Position numbers and translations under genes: made by a program. Below, piece after piece: positions 17,379 through 25,837 of a stretch of 64,000 nt of DNA (position 1 is the stretch's first letter; each line of letters starts with the position of its first letter). Below the pieces are notes generated by a model that ran no database searches, was not told the origin of the DNA, and saw only the letters and a program-made list of their open reading frames with translations. Origin of the DNA: Fodinibacter sp963811825 (GTDB taxonomy: Bacteria > Actinomycetota > Actinomycetes > Actinomycetales > Dermatophilaceae); NCBI GenBank assembly GCA_963811825.1, contig CAWESS010000007.1:79158-143157 (forward strand), in the 5' to 3' direction.

Positions 17379-18605
17379 ATGACCTGGCTCGACCTGCCCA
17401 CCGACCACCCGTACGGCATCCACAACCTGCCCTACGGCGTCTTCTCGACCGACGGCACCGAGCCGCGGGTGGGCGTGCGGGTGGGCGACCACGTGCTCGA
17501 CGTCGGTGCGTGTGCCGAGCAGGCGGGCATGGAGTCGGGCACGGTGTGGCTGGCCGCCAGCCTCAACCCCTTCCTCGCCCAGGGCCGGCTCGCGTGGACC
17601 GCTGCCCGCGAGTGGCTCACCGAGCAGCTGACCAACGAGGCCCACCGCGACTGCGTCGAGGCCCACCTCGTGCCGGTGGGGGACGTGACGATGCACCTGC
17701 CGATCGAGGTCGCCGACTACGTCGACTTCTACGCGAGCGAGCACCACGCGACCAACGTCGGGCGGATGTTCCGCCCGGACTCCGAACCCCTCACCCCGAA
17801 CTGGAAGCACCTGCCCATCGGCTACCACGGCCGCTCCGGCACGGTCGTGGTCTCCGGTACCGACATCGTGCGTCCGCGCGGCCAGCGGAAGCCGCCCACC
17901 GAGCCGGTGCCCGTGTTCGGCCCGTCGGCCCGCCTGGACATCGAGGCCGAGCTGGGCTTCGTCGTCGGCGGCGCCACGCACCTCGGGGAGCCGGTGGCCC
18001 TCGCGGATGCCGGGGAGCACCTCTTCGGTGTCGTGATCCTCAACGACTGGTCGGCTCGAGACCTCCAGGCGTGGGAGTACGTGCCGCTCGGGCCGTTCCT
18101 CGGCAAGTCGTTCGCGACGTCGATCTCGCCCTGGGTGGTCACGATGGACGCCCTTCGTGGCGCGCGCGTGCCGCTGCCCGGGCAGGACCCCGAACCCCTG
18201 CCCTACCTGCGGGGTGAGCCGACGGCGGACGGCGCGGGCACGGCATCCGGGCTCGACATCAGCCTCGAGGTGGTGTGGAACGGCACGGTCGTCGCGCGGC
18301 CGCAGTTCCGCGACATGTACTGGTCGCCGGCGCAGATGATCGCGCACATGACGGTCAACGGGGCGACCCTGCGCAACGGCGACCTGTTCGGCTCGGGCAC
18401 CATCTCGGGCGCCGAGAAGGACACTCGGGGCAGCTTCCTGGAGCTGTCGTGGAGCGGCACCGAGCCGGTCACCCTCGACGACGGGTCAGCGCGCACCTTC
18501 CTCGAGGACGGCGACACGATCACGTTGCGCGCGGTCGCGCCCGGGCCGGACGGCAGCGTCATCGGCCTCGGCGAGTGCGTCGGCACGGTGCGTCCGGCCC
18601 GCTGA
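17379..18605 (+). CDS. fahA: Fumarylacetoacetase
   Basis: A 408-residue hydrolase cleaving fumarylacetoacetate to fumarate and acetoacetate, the last step of tyrosine breakdown. Present are the N-terminal SH3-like domain (HPYGIHNLPYGVFST), the metal ligands in VDFYASEHHATNVG and DIEAELGFVVG, LNDWSARDLQAWEYVPLGP, and the C-terminal GSGTISG region. It follows the unknown gene by three bases, so the two form one operon. Confidence 0.93.
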   Translation: MTWLDLPTDHPYGIHNLPYGVFSTDGTEPRVGVRVGDHVLDVGACAEQAGMESGTVWLAASLNPFLAQGRLAWTAAREWLTEQLTNEAHRDCVEAHLVPVGDVTMHLPIEVADYVDFYASEHHATNVGRMFRPDSEPLTPNWKHLPIGYHGRSGTVVVSGTDIVRPRGQRKPPTEPVPVFGPSARLDIEAELGFVVGGATHLGEPVALADAGEHLFGVVILNDWSARDLQAWEYVPLGPFLGKSFATSISPWVVTMDALRGARVPLPGQDPEPLPYLRGEPTADGAGTASGLDISLEVVWNGTVVARPQFRDMYWSPAQMIAHMTVNGATLRNGDLFGSGTISGAEKDTRGSFLELSWSGTEPVTLDDGSARTFLEDGDTITLRAVAPGPDGSVIGLGECVGTVRPAR

Positions 18606-18647
18606 GGTTCGCGACTCGCGTCGCCGCGCCCGCGTCGCCGCGCCGGG

Positions 18648-19550
18648 TCAGCGCTGCTTGAGGACGACGACGGTGTCGGCGACCTTGTCGTGCAGGGCCT
18701 GGCGCTTGGGGTCCCACAGCAGCCACGCGGGGTCGAGGACGCTGATGAACGAGCCCAGCAGCCCCACCACCGGCAGGAACCCCAGCACCGCCGTGCCCAG
18801 ACCGATGAGCTGGCGCTTGACCGCATCGAGCAGCGTGAGCTTGCCCGCCGAGCCGACCCGCCGCACGACGGTGCCCAGCATCATCTTCCCGGGCGTCGCG
18901 CCCCGCCAGACGAGGAAGGTGGTCTCGTAGAGCAGCCCCACGACCAGGCTGATGATCGTGATCGGCAGGCTCGCCGCGAGCATCTCGCTCACGTAGGCAC
19001 TCTGGTCGGGCAGGGGCGACCCGGACTCCCCTGCCTCGATGGAGGCGTTCAGGAAGTCCGACAGGGCCGTGAACATCGGCCCGAGCCACGGGATCGACAG
19101 GATGAGGGCGAGGACCGTGGTGATGATGCTGTCGAGGATGCGGGCCAGCAACCGGCGCCACCACTCCGCGAGCACGGCGCCGTCCGGGAGCACGTCGCGA
19201 CGCTGGGCGTAGGCCGTGCCGTAGCCCCCGTACGCGGGTCCGCCACCCGTCCCGTACCCGCCGGCGGGCGGCATCCCAGCGCCCGGCCACTGACCCGGCT
19301 GGCCGGGCTGCCCCTGCTGGCCGGACTGGCCGGACTGGCCCTGTTGCCCGGCGCTCGGGTGCACCCACCCGCCCTGGAGCGACCCACCGCTGCCCTGGGC
19401 CTGCGAACCCCGCCCGATGACCGACTCGTCGATCGTCGGCGACCGCCGCGGCGTCGTGTGCGAGCTCCAGACCACACCGTCGAAGTAGCGCAGCTGGGAT
19501 GCGTCGTTCGGATCCTCGTACCAGCCGGGTCCTGCGGGGGTCTCGCTCAT
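18648..19550 (-). CDS. RDD family membrane protein with DUF2510 N-terminus
   Basis: A 300-residue membrane protein. Residues 1-35 (PGWYEDPND...LRYFDGVVWSSHT) are a DUF2510 motif; residues 40-110 are a Gly/Gln/Pro-rich low-complexity linker with repeats such as GQSGQSGQQGQPGQPGQ; the rest is an RDD domain beginning WWRRLLARILDSII, with three membrane helices and the conserved GATPGKMMLG. RDD proteins are implicated in ion or osmolyte exchange in some bacteria; the function here is unknown. It is convergent with fahA. Confidence 0.83.
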   Translation of the reverse strand: MSETPAGPGWYEDPNDASQLRYFDGVVWSSHTTPRRSPTIDESVIGRGSQAQGSGGSLQGGWVHPSAGQQGQSGQSGQQGQPGQPGQWPGAGMPPAGGYGTGGGPAYGGYGTAYAQRRDVLPDGAVLAEWWRRLLARILDSIITTVLALILSIPWLGPMFTALSDFLNASIEAGESGSPLPDQSAYVSEMLAASLPITIISLVVGLLYETTFLVWRGATPGKMMLGTVVRRVGSAGKLTLLDAVKRQLIGLGTAVLGFLPVVGLLGSFISVLDPAWLLWDPKRQALHDKVADTVVVLKQR

Positions 19551-19645
19551 GGCCTCAGGGTCTCACGCATCCCGGCACCGCCCCGACGCGGGCACCGCGG
19601 CCGGCCCTCATTGACGCCGACCGCAACCGGGCGCACCATCAGCCC

Positions 19646-20490
19646 ATGGCAACCCGACTCGGACAGCACCTCTTCGGTCTCACCGACACGCTGCGCTACG
19701 AGCCGGTCACGCGTCGGATCCGGGCCTCGCTCGACGGCCACCCCGTCCTGGACACCACGGATGCCGTGCTCGTCTGGGAGCCGCGTCGGGTGGTGCCGAT
19801 GTATGCCGTTCCGCCCGCCGACATCGTCGCGAGCCTGCGTGCCGTGTGACACCGGCCGAGACGCCTGCCCACCTCCCGCCGGTCCTCGGACCGGTCAACT
19901 TCGCCTGGCACCACACCCCGGGTCAGGACCACGACGTCGTCGTGGGCGACCGCACGCTGCGCCACGCGGCGTTCGCGCCGGCCGACCCTGACCTCGGTGG
20001 ACGGGTCATCGTGGAGTGGAAGCCGTTCGCCTGGGTCGAGGAGGCCCAGCCGGTCACCGGCCACCCGCACGACCCGTTCAAGCGCATCGACCTGCTGCGC
20101 AGCGACCGCCACGTGGTGGTGGCTCTGGGCGGGACGGTGCTCGCCGACACCCGCCGCGCGATCGCCCTGCACGAGACCCACATCCCGGTGCGCTGGTACG
20201 TCCCGCACGACGACGTGGCCACCGACCTGCTGGTGGGCAGCCCGTCGACGACGACGTGTGCCTACAAGGGGCACGCGATCTACGTCTCGTTGGCTCCGGA
20301 TGCCGTTCCGGGCGTCGGCGCCGAGGGCGAGGACATCGGCTGGACCTACACCCACCCGCTCGACGAGGTCGCCGCGATCAAGGGCATGATCTGCTTCTAC
20401 TCCGAGCGCACGGACCTCGAGGTCGACGGTGTCCCGGTGCCGCGACCGGTCACGCCGTGGTCCTCCCCTCGCGACCAGGAGCGCTTCTAG
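19646..20490 (+). CDS. Two-domain DUF427 protein (frame split at 19846-19849)
   Basis: Reads as MATRLGQHLFG from ATG 19646 and stops at TGA 19847-19849. The remainder continues from the overlapping GTG (19846) as TPAETPAHLPPVLGPVN through to 20490. The first piece (67 residues) is only half a DUF427 domain; the rest of that domain (FAWHHTPGQDHDVVVG, VIVEWKPFAWVEE) and a complete second domain (RRAIALHETHIP, STTTCAYKGHAIYV, IGWTYTHPLDEVAAIKGMI) are in the second piece. A single missing base is more likely than two coupled genes, although the GTGA overlap would allow coupling. Function unknown. Confidence 0.72.
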
Positions 20491-21163
20491 AGGAACCGAC
20501 GCCGAGGCGGGCGGCGAGGTCGACGACGGCCGCCGCGACGGCATCCGGATCGACGAGGTGGTGCAGGTGCAGCGCCCCGTCGAGCACGGCCGTGGGCCAG
20601 CCGAGCCGGTCCGCGAGCGCCAGCTCATCGGCGTACGTCCCACCGAGTGCGAGGAACGCCTGCGGGGCCTCCTGCCACCGGGACGGCGCCCCGAGCCGAC
20701 CTCGCACATAGGCCAGCGGCAGCCGTGGCTCCACCGCCCGGATGTCGGCCAGCACCTGCGGGTCGGGCACCACGGCGGCGAGGTCCTCGTCGGACCACCA
20801 GCGCGTCCACGGCGGGAGGAACCCGTCTGCGTCGGCGAGCCCGGCGAGGTGGTCGAGCAGGGCCTGCGGGGCGAGCGTGGCGTCCCCCGACTCCGGCGGC
20901 AGCGCCGCGTCGACCAACACGACGGGCCGGCCTGCTGCGACGGCGACGGCATACCGGCCGGCGTTGCTGTGGGCGAGCACGACGTCAGGACGCTCACGCG
21001 CGACACACTCCGCGTATGCCGCGAGCACCGGTTCGGGGCCATCGGGGACCGTCGCCGTGGTCGCGACGACGACGCCCCACCCGCGGCGCCCGAGGGCGTC
21101 GACGAGCGGGGCGTAGGCGCGAGCCGGCAGGAACGGGCTCGGCAGCAGGACGGCGCGGGTCAC
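20450..21163 (-). CDS. Alpha/beta-hydrolase family protein
   Basis: A 237-residue protein with the alpha/beta-hydrolase topology: AVLLPSPFLPARAYAPLVDAL at the start (first strand and oxyanion region), VVLAHSNAGRYAVAV as the nucleophile elbow (Ser in HSNAG rather than the common GxSxG), VVLVDAALPP, and a late histidine-rich LHLHHLVDPD holding the likely catalytic His. Substrate unknown. GTG 21163 or 21169 are both possible starts. Its 3' end overlaps the convergent DUF427 gene by 41 bp. Confidence 0.72.
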   Translation of the reverse strand: MTRAVLLPSPFLPARAYAPLVDALGRRGWGVVVATTATVPDGPEPVLAAYAECVARERPDVVLAHSNAGRYAVAVAAGRPVVLVDAALPPESGDATLAPQALLDHLAGLADADGFLPPWTRWWSDEDLAAVVPDPQVLADIRAVEPRLPLAYVRGRLGAPSRWQEAPQAFLALGGTYADELALADRLGWPTAVLDGALHLHHLVDPDAVAAAVVDLAARLGVGSSRSAPGREGRTTA

Positions 21164-21188
21164 CCGCACCTGATGCGGTTCGGGGGAT

Positions 21189-21210
21189 TCCGGGGGCGGA
21201 GCCCCCCGGA
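21189..21210 (-). terminator. Terminator hairpin after hppD
   Basis: TCCGGGGG/CCCCCCGGA arms around CGGAG, two bases past the hppD stop. It contains the core GGGGCGGAGCCCC also seen at 5070 and, inverted, at 51615. Confidence 0.7.
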
Positions 21211-21212
21211 GG

Positions 21213-22451
21213 TCAGAGGTTGCCGCGGCGCTCCTGCTCACGCTCGATGGACTCGAAGAGCGCCTTGAAGTTGCCCTTGCCGAAGCCGAGCGACCCGTGC
21301 CGCTCGATGATCTCGAAGAACACCGTGGGGCGGTCGCCGAGGGGGCGGGTGAAGATCTGCAGGAGGTAGCCGTCCTCGTCACGGTCCACGAGGATGCCGC
21401 GCGACTTCAGGTCCTCGATCGGCACCCGGACCTCGCCGATGCGGGCCCGCAGCTCGGGGTCGTCGTAGTAGGCGTCGGGGGTGTCGAGGAACTCCACACC
21501 CTCCTTGCGCAGCTCGTCGACGGTGCGCAGGATGTCGTTCGTCGCGAGGGCCAGGTGCTGGGCGCCCGGGCCGGCGTAGAACTCGAGGTACTCGTCGATC
21601 TGGCTCTTGCGGGCGGCGATCGCGGGCTCGTTGAGGGGGAACTTCACGCGGTGGTTGCCGTTGGCGACGACCTTGGACATCAGCGCCGAGTAGTCCGTGG
21701 CGATGTCGTCGCCGATGAACTCGGCCATGTTCACGAAGCCCATGACCCGGTTGTAGAACGAGACCCAGGTGTCCATCTTGCCGAGCTCGACGTTGCCGAC
21801 GACGTGGTCGAGGGCCTGGAAGAGCCGCTTGGGGGCGCCGTCCCGCTTGACGTAGGTCGAGGTGGCGGTGACGTACCCCGGAAGGTACGGCCCGGCATAC
21901 GTCACGCCGTCGACGTCGCGCTGCACGAGGGTGTGGCGGGTCTCGCCGTAGGTCGCGATGGCGGCGACCCGCACGCTGCCGTGCTCGTCGCTGACCGTCT
22001 CGGGCTCGCTGAGGATGGTGGCGCCGGCGCGGCGGGCCTGCTCGATGCAGCGGTCGACGTCGGGCACCTCGAGGGAGATGTCGACGACACCGTCACCGTG
22101 CTTGGCGTGGTGCGCGATGAGCGGGCTGTCAGGGCTGACCGCGCCCTTGATGACGAAGCGGATCGACCCGGACTTCAGGACGAACGCCTTGTGGTCACGC
22201 TGACCGTGCTCGGGGCCGGTGTAGGCGACGAGCTCCATGCCCCAGGCGCTCTGGTAGTAGTGCGCGGCCTGCGTGGCGTTGCCGACGACGAACACGAGGG
22301 CGTCCCAGCCGGTGACGGGGAACGGGTCCTGCTGCTCGTCGTAGTCGACGAGGCCGACGAGCTGCTTGAGCTGCTGCAGGTCCAGGCCGGCCTGGCGCTC
22401 CTGCTCGGTGAGGTCGATGTGGCTGGCAGGCTTCATGGTCGTGTCAGTCAT
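21213..22451 (-). CDS. hppD: 4-hydroxyphenylpyruvate dioxygenase
   Basis: A 412-residue two-domain VOC-fold Fe(II) enzyme that converts 4-hydroxyphenylpyruvate to homogentisate. The N-terminal domain includes WDALVFVVGNATQAAHYY; the catalytic C-terminal domain has ALDHVVGNVELGKM (first iron His), PGAQHLALAT (second His), LLQIFTRPLGDRPTVFFEII (the Glu ligand) and the C-terminal GFGKGNFKALFESIE helix that closes the site. It is divergent from a Lrp-type regulator that probably controls it, and is followed by a hairpin. Confidence 0.95.
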   Translation of the reverse strand: MTDTTMKPASHIDLTEQERQAGLDLQQLKQLVGLVDYDEQQDPFPVTGWDALVFVVGNATQAAHYYQSAWGMELVAYTGPEHGQRDHKAFVLKSGSIRFVIKGAVSPDSPLIAHHAKHGDGVVDISLEVPDVDRCIEQARRAGATILSEPETVSDEHGSVRVAAIATYGETRHTLVQRDVDGVTYAGPYLPGYVTATSTYVKRDGAPKRLFQALDHVVGNVELGKMDTWVSFYNRVMGFVNMAEFIGDDIATDYSALMSKVVANGNHRVKFPLNEPAIAARKSQIDEYLEFYAGPGAQHLALATNDILRTVDELRKEGVEFLDTPDAYYDDPELRARIGEVRVPIEDLKSRGILVDRDEDGYLLQIFTRPLGDRPTVFFEIIERHGSLGFGKGNFKALFESIEREQERRGNL

Positions 22452-22477
22452 CCGCCCACTGTGGGGCCTGCGGTCAC

Positions 22478-22487
22478 GTTGTGCAAC
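22478..22487. promoter_or_regulatory. Candidate Lrp-type operator palindrome
   Basis: GTTGTGCAAC, a 10-bp inverted repeat in the 107-bp gap between divergent hppD and the Lrp-type regulator; a related CAATGTGAC lies just before the regulator start. Suggestive only. Confidence 0.35.
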
Positions 22488-22558
22488 GGTGCGCCGCTTG
22501 GCTGGTCAGGCTGCGCACGGTGTTGCCTCGGGTGGGGGTCAGGGCGAACAATGTGACC

Positions 22559-23054
22559 ATGCCACGCCAGACCGGGATCGACGATCTCGACGCCCGCCTC
22601 ATCACCTTGTTCGCCGAGCAGCCGCACATCGGGGTGCTCGGCGCCTCACGAGCGCTCGGCGTGGCCCGCGGCACGGTGCAGGCCAGGCTCGACCGGCTCG
22701 AGGAACGCGGGGTCATCACGTCGTTCGCCCCCACCGATCGCGCCCGCGGCCCTGGGTTACCCCGTCACCGCCTTCTGCACCCTGGAGATCCGGCAGCGTC
22801 AGGGACACACGCCCGTCGTGGACCACCTGTCGTCGATCCCGGAGGTGCTCGAGATCCAGTCGATCACCGGGGTCGGTGACCTCATCGTGCGCATCGTGGC
22901 CCGCGACAACGCCGACCTGGGCCGGGTCATCGACGAGATCATCGACGACACCCACGTGCTGCGGGCCAACACGGCCATCTGCCTCGTGACGCACCTGGAC
23001 CACCGCACCGGCCCGCTCGTCGAGGCCGCCGCCGCGCGCGGCCAGGACAGGTGA
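22559..23054 (+). CDS. Lrp/AsnC family regulator (frame broken near 22745)
   Basis: An approximately 165-residue transcription factor with an N-terminal winged helix-turn-helix (GIDDLDARLITLFAE, GASRALGVARGTVQARLDRL) and a C-terminal RAM ligand domain. The first frame runs ATG 22559 to about 22740 (SFAPT); the rest is in another frame, AALGYPVTAFCTLEI, then HLSSIPEVLEIQSITGVGDL and CLVTHLDH to 23054. A single-base change is inferred. It is divergent from hppD, matching the common pattern of Lrp regulators controlling tyrosine breakdown in actinobacteria. Confidence 0.78.
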
Positions 23055-23058
23055 GCGG

Positions 23059-24871
23059 TCAGCGACGGCCGACGAACCAGCGCCTGATCCGGTCGACCCG
23101 CTCGCCCACCTGCTCGCTCGTCGCGGACGCGAGCTCCGGCCCGCCGCACGCACGACGCAGGTCCATGTGGATGCTCGCGTGGCCCGCACCCGTCTTCGAC
23201 GAGTAGGCCGCGACGAGCTTGTTCAGCTCCTTGCGCTGCGAGGCCAGCGCCCGGTGCGCCGACACGACCGACGGGCCGGATGCCGGCGCACCACCACCCG
23301 CCGTGCCCTGCACCTCCGCGCCCGCCGGCACCACGACGGGTGCTCGCGGACCTGGACTGCCTGGCCTGCCGCTCGTTGAGCAGCGTCGTGACCTGTTCGG
23401 GCTCGAGCAGCCCCGGAAGGCCGAGGTAGTCCTGCTCCTCCTCCGACCCGACGGCCGCATGCAGCCCGAACTGCTGGGCGTCGAAGAGCACGTGGTCGAA
23501 GTGGGCGTCGGACTCGAGCGCCTCGAACGTGTTCTCGTCGAGCCCGTCGGCGGCGCTCTCGGAGCGGTTGGCCGCGGCGAGCAGCCCCTCCTCCTCGGCC
23601 CACAGCGAGGCCTCCCCCTCGGCGGAGCTGGGGCGGTCCAGCGCGTGGTCGCGCTCGACCTCCATCGTGGCGGCGTGGCTGAGGATGACCGGCACCGAGG
23701 GCAGGAACACCGACGCCGTCTCACCGCGACGCCGGGCCCGCACGAAGCGGCCGACGGCCTGGGCGAAGTACAGCGGGGTCGACGTCGACGTCGCGTAGAC
23801 CCCGACGCAGAGGCGGGGCACGTCCACTCCCTCGGAGACCATGCGCACCGCGACCATCCATCGCGAGGTGTCACCCGCGAACTTCTCGATGCGGGCGCTG
23901 GCACCCGAGTCGTCCGAGAGCACCACCGTCGGCGCCACCCCGGTGATGCCCTGCAGCAGCTTCGCGTACGCGCGAGCGGCAGTCTGGTTGGACGCGATCA
24001 CCAGCCCCCCGGCATCCGGCACGTGGCGGCGCACCTCGCTGAGTCGCTTGTCGGCGGCGGCCAGCACCGACGGCACCCACTCCCCCTTGGGGTCGAGCGC
24101 GGTGCGCCAGGCCTGGGCGGTGAGGTCCTTGGTCAGCGGCTCGCCGAGGCGGGCGGCGACCTCGTCGCCGGCCTTGGTGCGCCAGCGCATCGCGCCGCCG
24201 TAGGCGAGGAAGAGCACCGGGCGCACGACGCCGTCGCGCAGCGCCTCGGCGTACCCGTAGGTGTGGTCGGAGGCGGACCGCAGGATGCCGTCCTCCCCCA
24301 TCTCGTACCGCACGAACGGGATGGGGCTGGTGTCGGAACGGAACGGGGTGCCGGTCAGCGACAGGCGCCGCGTGGCCGGCTCGAAGGCCTCCCGGATGCC
24401 GTCGCCCCACGACTTCGCGTCGCCACCGTGGTGGATCTCGTCGAGGATCACCAGGGTCTGCGTGTCCGTCGTGCGACGGCGGTGCAGCGCCGGGTTCGCG
24501 GCGACCTGCGCGTAGGTGAGCGCGACGCCGTGGTACTCGTGCGACTGCTGCCCACTGGAGTTGGAGAACGCGGGGTTGAGGTGGATGCCGACGCGCGCCG
24601 CGGCATCCGCCCACTGGGTCTTCAGGTGCTCGGTGGGGGCGACGACGGTGACCGCCCGGATGACGCCACGGTCGAGCAGCTCGGTCGCGACCCGTAGGGC
24701 GTAGGTGGTCTTGCCGGCGCCCGGGGTCGCGACGGCGAGGAAGTCGCGGCTGCCGCTGCGGAGGTAGGCAGCGAGGGCCTCTTCCTGCCAGGCGCGCAGC
24801 TTCGCGGCGGTTCCCCACGCAGCCCGCTCGGGGAAGGCGGGTGAGAGGTGTCCGGCGGCTGAGGTACTCAT
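23059..24871 (-). CDS. DEAD/DEAH-box (XPB-like) DNA helicase (frame broken near 23340)
   Basis: An approximately 604-residue SF2 helicase. Motif I is ATPGAGKTTYAL near residue 43, motif Ia VVAPTEHL, motif II LDEIHHGG (DEIH box), motif III LTGTPFRS, motif V MVSEGVDVPRLC and motif VI QAVGRFVRARR. These resemble the XPB/RadD-like group proposed to act in DNA repair. After LLNERQARQS near 23345 the sequence shifts frame to APVVVPAGAEVQ and continues to IRRWFVGRR at 23059, so one base is gained or lost. ATG 24871 follows the family N-terminus. It ends five bases from the convergent Lrp gene. Confidence 0.82.
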
Positions 24872-24936
24872 GGGCGACGGCAACCCTAACCGCTGGAGAC
24901 CCCCGTCGCCGGCATCAACCCACGACGCCTGTCGGG

Positions 24937-25236
24937 CTACTCGCCGCCGTCTTCCGGCGCCCGGAGTCCTTCGTAGATCTCCTTGCAGGTCGGGCAGACC
25001 GGGAACTTCTTCGGGTCGCGACCCGGGATCCAGACCTTGCCGCACAGCGCGGTGACCGGCTCGCCGGACAGTGCGCTCTCGAGGATCTTCTCCTTGCGCA
25101 CGTAGTGCGAGAAGCGCTCGTGGTCGCCGGGCTCGGCGACCTGGGGCACGGCCTCGGTGCGCTCGAGCAGCGCGGTGCGGGTCGCTGGCTGCCCGCTGGG
25201 TGCGTTCGGGTCATCGAGGGGCATCGGCTCGCTCAT
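24937..25236 (-). CDS. DUF3039 domain protein (zinc-ribbon-like)
   Basis: A 99-residue actinobacteria-specific protein. A flexible N-terminus is followed by HERFSHYVRKEKI and two cysteine pairs, ALCGK and FPVCPTCKEIYEGL, with CxxC spacing that suggests a zinc site. Function unknown. It lies 65 bp upstream of the helicase gene on the same strand. Confidence 0.85.
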   Translation of the reverse strand: MSEPMPLDDPNAPSGQPATRTALLERTEAVPQVAEPGDHERFSHYVRKEKILESALSGEPVTALCGKVWIPGRDPKKFPVCPTCKEIYEGLRAPEDGGE

Positions 25237-25276
25237 CCCGCGATTCTATGCCGGGCGGCCCTCCGCCCGAGGGTCG

Positions 25277-25837
25277 CTAGTTCAGGGAGGGGTCGGACGG
25301 GTACCAGGCGACCCAGCGCAGCGGGTCGGGCTGGCGCCGCAGCACCCGCTGCCACAGCCCGTCGGGCTCGTCGGTGAACACGTCACCGCTCTCGCTGTCG
25401 ACGACGAACCACGACCCGGTCGCGATCTCGTCCTCGAGCTGTCCCGGTGACCAGCCGGCGTACCCGGCGAAGATCCGCAGCCCGGCCACGGACGGCACGA
25501 CGAGCAGCGGCTGCACATCGAGGTCGACGAGCGCCACCGACCCGAACAGCCGGCGCACCCCAGTGGGCTCCGGCGAGTCGCCGGGCACCACCACGAGGCC
25601 GAGGGCGGAGTCGAGCTGCACCGGCCCGCCCTGGAAGACCTTGGCCGGCGAGCTCGCGTGTTCCTCCCACCCGGGAAGAACCGCGTCGATGTCGGCGTCG
25701 ATCGGGCGGTTCAGGACCAGACCCTGGGCGCCGTCGTCATCGTGGTGGAGCATGAGGACGACGGAGCGTGCGAACACGCCCTCCTCGATCTGCGGTGTCG
25801 CGACGAGGAGCTGCCCGGTGGTGTGGGTCAGGCTCAC
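25277..25837 (-). CDS. YqgE/AlgH family protein (UPF0301)
   Basis: A 186-residue YqgE-like protein. It begins TTGQLLVATPQIEEGVFARS, the family hallmark, with HDDDGAQGLVLNRP, FQGGPVQLDSALGLV and FAGYAGWSPGQLEDEI in canonical order. Biochemical role not established; AlgH has been linked to gene regulation in Pseudomonas. GTG 25837 overlaps the stop of the DEAD-box helicase (GTGA). Confidence 0.9.
   Translation of the reverse strand: MSLTHTTGQLLVATPQIEEGVFARSVVLMLHHDDDGAQGLVLNRPIDADIDAVLPGWEEHASSPAKVFQGGPVQLDSALGLVVVPGDSPEPTGVRRLFGSVALVDLDVQPLLVVPSVAGLRIFAGYAGWSPGQLEDEIATGSWFVVDSESGDVFTDEPDGLWQRVLRRQPDPLRWVAWYPSDPSLN

Noticed and set aside
16170..18347. A long antisense frame across hmgA, the unknown gene and fahA
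   Set aside because: It crosses three real genes on both strands and has no recognisable domain.
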